Positions 58,114 through 64,000 of a DNA stretch of 64,000 nucleotides are shown one piece after another. Both the position numbers and the translations under genes were made by a program. The DNA comes from CAYWFF01 sp964458085 (lineage in GTDB: Bacteria; Patescibacteriota; Microgenomatia; UBA8517). The stretch's first letter is position 1. Each line of letters begins with the position of its first letter. Under the pieces are notes generated by a model that searched no databases, had not been told where the DNA came from, and was given only the letters and a program-made list of their open reading frames with translations. The DNA lies in assembly GCA_964458085.1 (NCBI GenBank), contig CAYWFF010000001.1:29351-93350 (forward strand), given 5' to 3'.

Positions 58114-58119
58114 AGTATA
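58114..58119 (-). promoter_or_regulatory. -10 box TATACT (reverse strand), leaderless GTG start
   Basis: TATACT is followed by six bases and GTG (58107), which decides the GTG start. Confidence 0.5.
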
Positions 58120-58139
58120 GCATGTATGAGGTTTGACGA

Positions 58140-59852
58140 CTATAGTTTCTCGATATTAAAGAGAGAACTTTTGAGACCGATATAACCCGGCGCTCGCAAA
58201 TTAAAGGCTCTTTTAAATTCTTCACCAGAAACAGTAATTGATCCTTTGTTTGTTCCGAAGGTGACCTGCTGGGTATTGCCGCTGTTTGCGTAGACTACTG
58301 AAACACTTGATACACTTTTATATCCTCCGATATTTACCAAATCACCCTGAGAATAAGGGTTTCCGTTCCAACAACTGGTGTCAAGAGGAGAAATGCGTCC
58401 GACATCCCCTCCGCCTTTATACAAAACATGCCAGGCATTTAAGATATCTGCCATATCGCTACCGGTAAGCCAAGGGTTGCTTTTTCCGCATGTTGCGCCA
58501 CCGCGTGTTCTATACCAAGCCTTATAAAACCATGGAGAGCCGGCGCTTTTTTCATATGCGGTAGAAGGCCAGTCACCTGCTGCATCTTTTATACCGCTCC
58601 AGCCCCATTGAGATATGGTGTAACCTCCTGAAGTTGATGCAAAATAAGTCTTGGCTGCAGAACCGCCTGTCGTCATTACCCACCCCCGGGTTGCCCTAAC
58701 CGCATCTGCCCATTTTCCGCTTTTCAGTTGCGGTTTATACACCTGGCAGCTTTCAGTGGAACAAATTGATCCTGCTCCGTTATTTGTTACTGCTAATGCA
58801 TATGATCTTGCTGCAACGGCTTGTGCCTTAAGTGCTTCAAAACCACCTTTATCTCCCCAGCTTTCGGGGACTTCATATATCCCCAGCAAATAATTTTCTT
58901 CAAATGAAACAGTTCCAATTCCGCTTACGGTAATGGTCGCAGGGACAGCATAACCTTTATTGAGACTTGCTCCCTGGTAATATGCAGACAGAATTTGCTC
59001 GGCAGATTGACCTGCCTGACTTCTGCCTAAAGCTCCATATTGGCTCATACCGGTTCTGTGTGGAGCTCCAAAAGAGAACGCGGCAAATGCCGGTCGAAAT
59101 CCGGGATCACAGAAATTTCCGGACCCCGGAGGCCCTGAGCAAGGTTCTGCCGTAGGAGGCGTATCTCCAATTGACGTTTCAAAGCCGCCGGCTTTTAATG
59201 CCAACAGTTCCTCTTGTTTAGCAGAAAGCGTAGCCAGGTAGTTTTCCGTTTTTGAGACTTCACCTGCCAAAAAATCAGCTCTCCCGTCTACAGTATTTTT
59301 AAGAGCCGCAAGACTTTTGCTGTTTTCTTCCAGTTTTGCTTTATCTTCTTTCAATTTTAAAATATCTCCCGCAAACTCCTCCATCGTAGTGATGTCATGT
59401 GCGGTTGCTCGTTTTTGAAACGTCAATTCTCTCAGAGCTCCCGATGCATTTTCGGTTGACAAAAAGGGCATTAAGGGATCGTAAAGCCTTATGAATTTAT
59501 AATAGTTATTGGTTTTTTCTTCAAATACGTTTGTAGTAAATGCTAAGTCTTCCTCCCTCTCTGCAATATCCATTTCAGTTTTTTTAAGTTCGTTGGAAAT
59601 GCCAACTATTCTTCTGTCAATGCTGACTAATTGTGTTTGAAGATTTGCAAGTTCTTTTTTATTGTATTCGTGGGCGGGTTTTAGAGCGTCTATTTCAAGC
59701 TTTAAGCGCTCTATACAATAGTCCACGTCTCCCCTGGATGGATTGTCGCAATTTGGTTCTGCAACAATAAAGGTGTTAACTGTATTTAAAGCTACTGTAC
59801 AAAAAACTATTGCGAGAAGGATTTTTTTCAAATGGGGTATTAACTCCGTCAT
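58140..59852 (-). CDS. SpoIID/LytB-domain protein with N-terminal coiled coil
   Basis: About 570 residues: signal peptide (IPHLKKILLAIVFCTVALNTV), two long coiled coils (about 50-210) like those of peptidoglycan hydrolase regulators, a Cys-containing linker, and a SpoIID domain (LLGIYEVPESWGDKGGFEALKAQAVAARSYAL, ATRGWVMTTGG, YFASTSGGYT). SpoIID enzymes cut glycan strands lacking stem peptides. The ATG at 59852, 12 nt after TATAAT, is preferred to a GTG at 59861. It probably remodels the wall, maybe for division or for a surface apparatus. Confidence 0.88.
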   Translation of the reverse strand: MTELIPHLKKILLAIVFCTVALNTVNTFIVAEPNCDNPSRGDVDYCIERLKLEIDALKPAHEYNKKELANLQTQLVSIDRRIVGISNELKKTEMDIAEREEDLAFTTNVFEEKTNNYYKFIRLYDPLMPFLSTENASGALRELTFQKRATAHDITTMEEFAGDILKLKEDKAKLEENSKSLAALKNTVDGRADFLAGEVSKTENYLATLSAKQEELLALKAGGFETSIGDTPPTAEPCSGPPGSGNFCDPGFRPAFAAFSFGAPHRTGMSQYGALGRSQAGQSAEQILSAYYQGASLNKGYAVPATITVSGIGTVSFEENYLLGIYEVPESWGDKGGFEALKAQAVAARSYALAVTNNGAGSICSTESCQVYKPQLKSGKWADAVRATRGWVMTTGGSAAKTYFASTSGGYTISQWGWSGIKDAAGDWPSTAYEKSAGSPWFYKAWYRTRGGATCGKSNPWLTGSDMADILNAWHVLYKGGGDVGRISPLDTSCWNGNPYSQGDLVNIGGYKSVSSVSVVYANSGNTQQVTFGTNKGSITVSGEEFKRAFNLRAPGYIGLKSSLFNIEKL

Positions 59853-59864
59853 GACAGTCACTAA

Positions 59865-59870
59865 ATTATA
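59865..59870 (-). promoter_or_regulatory. Extended -10 promoter TGGTATAAT (reverse strand)
   Basis: Precedes the SpoIID-domain gene by 12 nt (ATG) and shows the recurrent TGGTATAAT form. Confidence 0.55.
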
Positions 59871-59931
59871 CCAGGTCAGTTAAGTGCTTTGTTATTCAAG
59901 TCTTAACTGCGTTATGCTACACTTTATATAC

Positions 59932-60903
59932 ATGAAATTGGTAATAAAGCTTTTCCTTGTTTTCTTAATTGTTGGAACTTTAACAATCACAAAGGTACAG
60001 ATTGTATCGGCTCAGCGGTGTATAACTACTCCTTGTGCGTCATGTGCCCAAAGTGGCCTTCAGTGTGTTTTTAACAATTGTCCTGCAGGATTCCAACTAG
60101 TAAACCCGAGTGACGCAGCAAATTGCATTAATTTAAACGAGTGCGGATCAGGAACAACCATGCTTTACGACTGTGAAGAAATTACCAGCCCGACAACAGA
60201 ACCTTGTCCGTCACAAAATCCAATTTGTACGAGTCTAACAGGAGCATTATGTAACGCAGCCGGAGGAATACCTTGGTCACAAGGTTGTCCTATAACAGCT
60301 AGTGAGGTTGGTAATTGTTGTATAGCGGCAGATTTTGATGATACTTGTGGTGGCAATTTACAAACATGTTGCGGAGATGTAGGATACCATACTTGCGATG
60401 TTGTAGATGGCGTCCAGTTGGTCTGTGCTTCATTTGCTGGTGCGCCTACATGTTGTGACCCAAGTGATCCCACTTGTCAAAGCATGCCCGCCTCGACATG
60501 TACTGGTACTTGCAAAGCGGGGTGCGACGCAAATGAACACGTGAGCCCCGGTTCTTGTCCAGTAGCGGAACCTGTGTGTTGCACTATAAATGCTGGAGGT
60601 GCTAGCGCCGCATTATGCTCTGACGGAGTAAGTGTCTCAACAGCTATCGGCTGTATTCCCGTTAATGACCCTTTTGAATTAACCCGTTTTATACTAACTT
60701 GGGCAATTGGAATAGGTGGCGGAATTGCATTTCTGTTCATAGTCTATTCGGGAGTCCTAATCTTAAGCTCAGCAGGCAATCCTCAAAAGGTTGCGGCGGG
60801 CAAAGAACTTCTTACTTCCGCTGTGGCAGGACTACTGATGTTGATATTTGCAGTATTTATATTAAGAATTATCGGCGTAAATATACTGGGCATTTTTATA
60901 TAA
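59932..60903 (+). CDS. Cys-rich secreted protein with C-terminal TrbC/VirB2-like pair of helices
   Basis: About 323 residues from the ATG at 59932 (signal peptide MKLVIKLFLVFLIVGTL), chosen over an upstream ATG since TATGCT ends 13 nt before it. The middle has around 30 Cys in short repeats (CGGNLQTCCGDVGYHTC, CTGTCKAGCDANEH), which suggests several disulfide-stabilised modules. The last 80 residues carry the two helices and loop (SSAGNPQKVAAGKELLTSAVAG) of the pilin-like genes that follow. It may be a large tip or adhesin subunit. CcdA and glutaredoxin could support its disulfides. Confidence 0.75.
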   Translation: MKLVIKLFLVFLIVGTLTITKVQIVSAQRCITTPCASCAQSGLQCVFNNCPAGFQLVNPSDAANCINLNECGSGTTMLYDCEEITSPTTEPCPSQNPICTSLTGALCNAAGGIPWSQGCPITASEVGNCCIAADFDDTCGGNLQTCCGDVGYHTCDVVDGVQLVCASFAGAPTCCDPSDPTCQSMPASTCTGTCKAGCDANEHVSPGSCPVAEPVCCTINAGGASAALCSDGVSVSTAIGCIPVNDPFELTRFILTWAIGIGGGIAFLFIVYSGVLILSSAGNPQKVAAGKELLTSAVAGLLMLIFAVFILRIIGVNILGIFI

Positions 60904-60914
60904 AAATTAATTAA

Positions 60915-61223
60915 ATGAACAGCGCACAATTTAATGAATTAGAACAAGATATCGGGTTAATATTTGCAGGTCAAAATTTAGGAGAAGTTTTGTCCCGTTT
61001 CTTACTCTACTTTTTCCCGTTTGCGGGACTTACAATGCTATTGTATTTACTGTATGGTGGTTATCAATACATGCTTTCTAAAGGCGATCCCAAAGCTGCG
61101 GAAGCTGCTAAAAGTAAAATAACACATGCGATCATGGGTTTTGGTATAATTTTCGTATCTTACTGGATCGTCCAAGCAGTTGGAGTTATTTTAGGAATCA
61201 CAGCTATTACCAGTACTTTTTAA
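60915..61223 (+). CDS. TrbC/VirB2-like small membrane protein 1
   Basis: A 102-residue protein with two membrane segments joined by a loop GGYQYMLSKGDPKAAEAAKSKI. This gives the pattern G-x-Y-x(2)-S-x-G-DPK-x(3)-A-x(3)-I that all eight genes of the array share. TrbC/VirB2 proteins are pilus subunits of type IV secretion systems, and CPR genomes often carry tandem copies. It starts 11 bp after the Cys-rich gene. Confidence 0.75.
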   Translation: MNSAQFNELEQDIGLIFAGQNLGEVLSRFLLYFFPFAGLTMLLYLLYGGYQYMLSKGDPKAAEAAKSKITHAIMGFGIIFVSYWIVQAVGVILGITAITSTF

Positions 61224-61226
61224 ATA

Positions 61227-61538
61227 ATGGGCTCTTCTGTAGACATCGGCACATCTTTTGGATCACCAATCGGTAGATCTATACTAATTGGAGATTTAGT
61301 ATCTATCGTGTTAAGTAACGCTGTAGCAATTGCAGGAATAATACTGCTTCTATTGTTAATAGGCGGGGGAATTTCTATAATAATAGGAGCAGGTCAACAA
61401 AACCCGCAGCAGGTTGCTCAGGGACGAGCGGCGGCGACAGCAGCTCTGGTGGGTTTTGTAGTAATTTTTGGCTCGTATTGGCTGATACAAATAATTGAAA
61501 CAGTGTTTGGCGTAACTATACTCAATCCAGGAATTTAA
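61227..61538 (+). CDS. TrbC/VirB2-like small membrane protein 2
   Basis: 103 residues, two segments and the loop GGGISIIIGAGQQNPQQVAQGRAAATAALVG, the most divergent of the set (Gln/Ala instead of Asp/Lys). It starts 3 bp after its neighbour, and its stop overlaps the next start (TAATG). Confidence 0.72.
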   Translation: MGSSVDIGTSFGSPIGRSILIGDLVSIVLSNAVAIAGIILLLLLIGGGISIIIGAGQQNPQQVAQGRAAATAALVGFVVIFGSYWLIQIIETVFGVTILNPGI

Positions 61539-61888
61539 TGAAAAATATCGCACAGTTACCAATTTTCGGTACGGTAAATCAACCGCCAGGCATATCACGG
61601 TATGGTGATTTTGATCCAGGTATAAATAATTTTTTAAATAATATCATTAAAACTCTTATAGTTTTTGCAGGGCTTTATGCTTTATTTAATCTGCTTTTTG
61701 CAGGATATATGTTTTTAGGTGCAGGCGGTGATCCAAAAAAAGTTGCTGACGCCTGGGCAAAAATTTGGCAAACTGTATTAGGAGTTACCATAGCCGCAGG
61801 AGCTTTCGTTTTGGCAGCGCTCATTGGACAAGTGGTATTTGATGACCCTAACGCGCTTTTGCAACTAAGAATTTTCGGACCGAATTGA
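61538..61888 (+). CDS. TrbC/VirB2-like small membrane protein 3
   Basis: 116 residues with a longer N-terminal extension (about 40 residues), two segments and GAGGDPKKVADAWAKIWQTVLG as the loop. Overlap of one base with the previous stop implies coupled translation. Confidence 0.75.
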   Translation: MKNIAQLPIFGTVNQPPGISRYGDFDPGINNFLNNIIKTLIVFAGLYALFNLLFAGYMFLGAGGDPKKVADAWAKIWQTVLGVTIAAGAFVLAALIGQVVFDDPNALLQLRIFGPN

Positions 61889-61895
61889 ATTTAAT

Positions 61896-62264
61896 ATGTA
61901 TAACTATTTAGCTCAACGAGAAATTCCCATTGGCGACCAGCCGTTAAACGGATTCGGAGAATTGGGAAACCCAGGAGGAAACGCTCCTTCTTTGTTTGAC
62001 ACCATCATTTCAAATGCAGTGGCAGTAATTACTGTCGTTGCCGGTTTGTATTTTCTATTTGTATTAATTTCCGGTGCAATTAGCATGATATCTGCCGGTG
62101 GAGACAAAGGAGCCGTTGCCGAAGCAAGGCAAAAAATTACTACCGGTTTGATTGGACTAGTTATTGTTATTTCTGCAATATTCTTAGTCGATTTAATAGG
62201 AACCATTATTGACTTCCCGTCAATATTACAGCCCGGAACAACCATTAATAATCTTGGTTTTTAA
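61896..62264 (+). CDS. TrbC/VirB2-like small membrane protein 4
   Basis: 122 residues; N-terminal extension with Gly/Pro/Asn-rich sequence, two segments, loop ISAGGDKGAVAEARQKITTGLIG. It starts 7 bp after gene 3. Confidence 0.75.
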   Translation: MYNYLAQREIPIGDQPLNGFGELGNPGGNAPSLFDTIISNAVAVITVVAGLYFLFVLISGAISMISAGGDKGAVAEARQKITTGLIGLVIVISAIFLVDLIGTIIDFPSILQPGTTINNLGF

Positions 62265-62266
62265 TT

Positions 62267-62644
62267 ATGAACTCAATTTCTCTACCCTACATTGCACAAG
62301 TTACCAACCCGGCACTGGGTACGGACTTGCAAACCATAAACGGGACTTCTTTTTTTCAATCTCTTTTAAGCTCATTAGTGTCGTTAGGTCTTGTAATAGG
62401 AGGGGTTGTTTTTCTATTTATGCTAATTTTAGGGGGAATTCAATATATAACATCAGGTGGAGACAAAGCACAGACCGAGGCAGCTCGGGGTAGGTTAACT
62501 ACTGCATTTATAGGTTTAATAATACTATTCGGTTTCTTTGCCATTGTCGGAGTAACAAGTTGTTTCTTTGGTATTGACCTCTTGCAAATTAGAATAGGTA
62601 CTTTTAATGTCGGTTTTGAAGATGCTTCGCTTTGCGGAAGCTAG
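62267..62644 (+). CDS. TrbC/VirB2-like small membrane protein 5
   Basis: 125 residues; loop ITSGGDKAQTEAARGRLTTA, almost the same as in gene 6. Bases 62442-62478 are identical to 63105-63141 (37 nt), pointing to a recent duplication or gene conversion. A Cys pair region near the C-terminus is unique to this copy. Confidence 0.75.
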   Translation: MNSISLPYIAQVTNPALGTDLQTINGTSFFQSLLSSLVSLGLVIGGVVFLFMLILGGIQYITSGGDKAQTEAARGRLTTAFIGLIILFGFFAIVGVTSCFFGIDLLQIRIGTFNVGFEDASLCGS

Positions 62645-62926
62645 TCTACAACTTCTAGTTTTGTGTGTGATCTTAACAATCCTCACGTTTTATAAAAATA
62701 TACTGCAATCTGTACAGTAACTCATACACTTGCCCTCCACCTCAGTAATTAGATATAAAAGTTTTTGTGTTTAAGTCACTTTGAAGTTATAAAAATATAT
62801 TTATCAAAATGCTTTAAAGGGATAATTACACAAAGGAATTAAGTATTTGAACCTAACTGGCTGCAAAATGTATAAAATTTCCCTATTGACAACGTTTAAA
62901 ACAAGTTTAATAATAACATTATCAAC
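62645..62926 (+). promoter_or_regulatory. Promoter region of TrbC/VirB2-like gene 6
   Basis: A 282-bp AT-rich gap. TTGACA (62886-62891) and TAATAA (62908-62913) with a 16-bp spacer lie 13 nt before the ATG at 62927, the most complete sigma-70 promoter of the array; no SD follows. Nothing else was recognised in the gap. Confidence 0.6.
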
Positions 62927-63292
62927 ATGACAGGACTTGAAACATTATTAGCACAAGGAGGAACAATTAATCTTCAACCAGGTCAGGGCTTGGCAACAAA
63001 TCTGGAAGGTTTAACAATTTCTCAATTGGTTGGCGGAGTAATAATACTTCTACTAATCGGAGCAGCATTAATCTTCTTCTTCATGCTACTTTTGGGAGGT
63101 ATCAAATATATAACATCAGGTGGAGACAAAGCACAGACCGAAGCGGCAAGAGGTCAAATCACAGCGGCACTAATAGGACTTGTAATAGTGTTTGCAGCTT
63201 GGGCGATAGTCAATCTTATCCAAATCTTCTTCGGTGTAAATATATTACAACTGAATGTTCCTGAAATTAATACCATCGGCACAACGCCATAA
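62927..63292 (+). CDS. TrbC/VirB2-like small membrane protein 6
   Basis: 121 residues with two segments and the same ITSGGDKAQTEAARG loop as gene 5. It has a separate strong promoter and its own terminator, so this copy may be expressed at a different level and could be the main pilin-like subunit. Confidence 0.78.
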   Translation: MTGLETLLAQGGTINLQPGQGLATNLEGLTISQLVGGVIILLLIGAALIFFFMLLLGGIKYITSGGDKAQTEAARGQITAALIGLVIVFAAWAIVNLIQIFFGVNILQLNVPEINTIGTTP

Positions 63293-63308
63293 CCATAACA
63301 GGATAGAT

Positions 63309-63334
63309 AAAAACCGCGTTAAGCGGTTTTTTTT
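63309..63334 (+). terminator. Intrinsic terminator after gene 6
   Basis: AAAACCGC-GTTAA-GCGGTTTT followed by further T, 17 nt after the stop of gene 6. Confidence 0.85.
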
Positions 63335-63405
63335 GCTTCTGCTCCCCTTTTTAATCCTTTAAAATATTAATTGTTAAAGTTTGTTAAACAGTTTAAACTA
63401 TATTT

Positions 63406-63705
63406 ATGCAGGCAACTCCTATAAATCAAAACGTTGCGTCTTTCAGTGATTTTGAAATTATCTTCCAAAACATACTTCAAAGCATCTTAGCTTTTGCAGG
63501 TATTGTTTTATTTTTAATGCTTTTAGTGGGTGGGTATAAATATATTTCAGCCGGAGGAAATCCTAAAAACGCAGAGGAGGCAAAACTTACATTAACTTAT
63601 GCAATCGGAGGTATCGTGCTTGTAGCATCAGCGTTTCTGATTCTCCGGTTTATAGGAGTATTTACGAATGTAACCATAATTGAACAGTTCATGGTTGTCA
63701 GATAA
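63406..63705 (+). CDS. TrbC/VirB2-like small membrane protein 7
   Basis: 99 residues; loop GGYKYISAGGNPKNAEEAKLTLTYAIGG, close to the pattern of gene 1. It follows the terminator of gene 6 and so needs its own promoter; an AAACTATATT stretch lies 5-15 nt before the ATG. Confidence 0.75.
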   Translation: MQATPINQNVASFSDFEIIFQNILQSILAFAGIVLFLMLLVGGYKYISAGGNPKNAEEAKLTLTYAIGGIVLVASAFLILRFIGVFTNVTIIEQFMVVR

Positions 63706-63764
63706 TCTTCAGGTTTGTTTAAATCAAGATAGGGAATGTAATCTGCTTTCGTTTACTTAGAGAA

Positions 63765-63770
63765 TATACT
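63765..63770 (+). promoter_or_regulatory. -10 box TATACT, leaderless type
   Basis: Ends 10 nt before the ATG at 63781. Confidence 0.5.
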
Positions 63771-63780
63771 AAACTGAGTT

Positions 63781-64000
63781 ATGAAAAGTATTTTGTTTCG
63801 AAATATAACTGTATATTTTTTATTTTTAGCATTGTTTTACCTATCACCAACAACTTCCCTTGCCCAAGTCCCTGATCCGTATGTACCTTGCGACCAAACA
63901 AGAAATACAGAATTTCATAGTTTGCGTCCCTATCAGGCAAGCCCATGTAATGAAGAGGTGGCAGACATTGCACTCTTTTGCGGTAATGATATTTTAATTC
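63781..64000 (+). CDS. Secreted protein, N-terminal part only
   Basis: The first 73 codons of a gene cut by the window edge. A signal peptide (residues 1-28: ITVYFLFLALFYLSPTTSLA) is followed by a Cys-containing start of the mature chain (YVPCDQTRN, ASPCNEE, FCGND). The spacing of Cys resembles the secreted protein at 59932. It likely belongs to the same surface apparatus. Confidence 0.65.
   Translation, partial: MKSILFRNITVYFLFLALFYLSPTTSLAQVPDPYVPCDQTRNTEFHSLRPYQASPCNEEVADIALFCGNDILI

Noticed and set aside
63301..63340. CRISPR-like repeats anywhere in the window
   Set aside because: No regularly spaced 24-37-bp repeats with unique spacers were seen; the repeats found are iterons, phased heptamers or dispersed pairs.
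1..64000. UGA recoded as glycine (genetic code 25)
   Set aside because: TGA ends several well-supported genes, for example the antiporter at 31218 and the glycosyltransferase at 37828, and no gene needs read-through of TGA.

Overview
The window looks like a chromosome segment of a Candidate Phyla Radiation (Patescibacteria) bacterium, most likely of the Microgenomates side. The phylum is an inference from gene content, not from a marker search. Supporting signs are a small AT-rich genome with a reduced carbon metabolism, a split transketolase, an archaeal-type triosephosphate isomerase, many tandem TrbC/VirB2-like small membrane proteins, a SpoIID-domain protein, a group I intron in a tRNA, and many genes whose -10 box sits directly before the start codon. 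TGA is used as a stop, so the recoded genetic code known from some CPR lineages does not apply.

Layout. 1-8.5 kb: sugar-phosphate metabolism (transketolase, epimerase-like protein, RpiB, GAPDH, PGK, TPI), a thiol-redox pair (glutaredoxin, CcdA) and a family-28 glycosyltransferase. 8.5-10.2 kb: a small operon for iron handling (VIT1/CCC1-like transporter, encapsulated-ferritin-like protein, small membrane protein). 10.3-12.5 kb: a cobalamin-responsive locus with two riboswitch-like leaders, a DUF4430 lipoprotein-like protein, an ECF S-component-like membrane protein and an unknown zinc-ribbon protein. 12.6-12.9 kb: tRNA-Asn interrupted by a 241-nt group I intron.

12.9-28.4 kb is an accessory island that starts inside the 3' end of tRNA-Asn. 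It carries two large serine recombinases, an outward-facing four-gene cargo operon of unknown function, and a replication module (frameshifted CHC2/TOPRIM primase-ATPase, DUF669-like and SpoVG-like proteins, iteron-like repeats, several unknown proteins). No capsid, portal, terminase or relaxase gene was recognised, so it is best described as an integrated plasmid-like element or two adjacent elements.

28.5-37 kb: cation antiporters, a patch of small single genes each with its own promoter (DHFR-like, VOC, DUF1801, MscL with zinc ribbon, flavodoxin), then pyruvate kinase. 37-49 kb: membrane glycosyltransferases, methyltransferase, sulfotransferase, and the housekeeping pair rpoD-dnaG. 49.2-50.7 kb: a strikingly GC-rich gene with a receiver-like domain, bounded by a 14-bp inverted repeat and followed upstream by a structured, probably transcribed non-coding region. 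50.7-55.3 kb: a GT2 glycosyltransferase, four tRNAs (Ser-GCT, Arg-GCG, Ser-CGA, Ser-GGA), ComF-like protein, SmpB and tmRNA. 55.3-59.9 kb: envelope proteins (pseudo-PP2C/propeller, PH-domain, SpoIID). 59.9-63.7 kb: eight tandem TrbC/VirB2-like genes, probably for a pilus or secretion apparatus; a further secreted protein is cut by the window end.

The most promising unexplained items are the B12-controlled orphan zinc-ribbon gene, the cargo operon at 15.5-18.7 kb, the replicon with iterons at 22.9-23.2 kb, and the structured RNA region at 50.3-50.7 kb.
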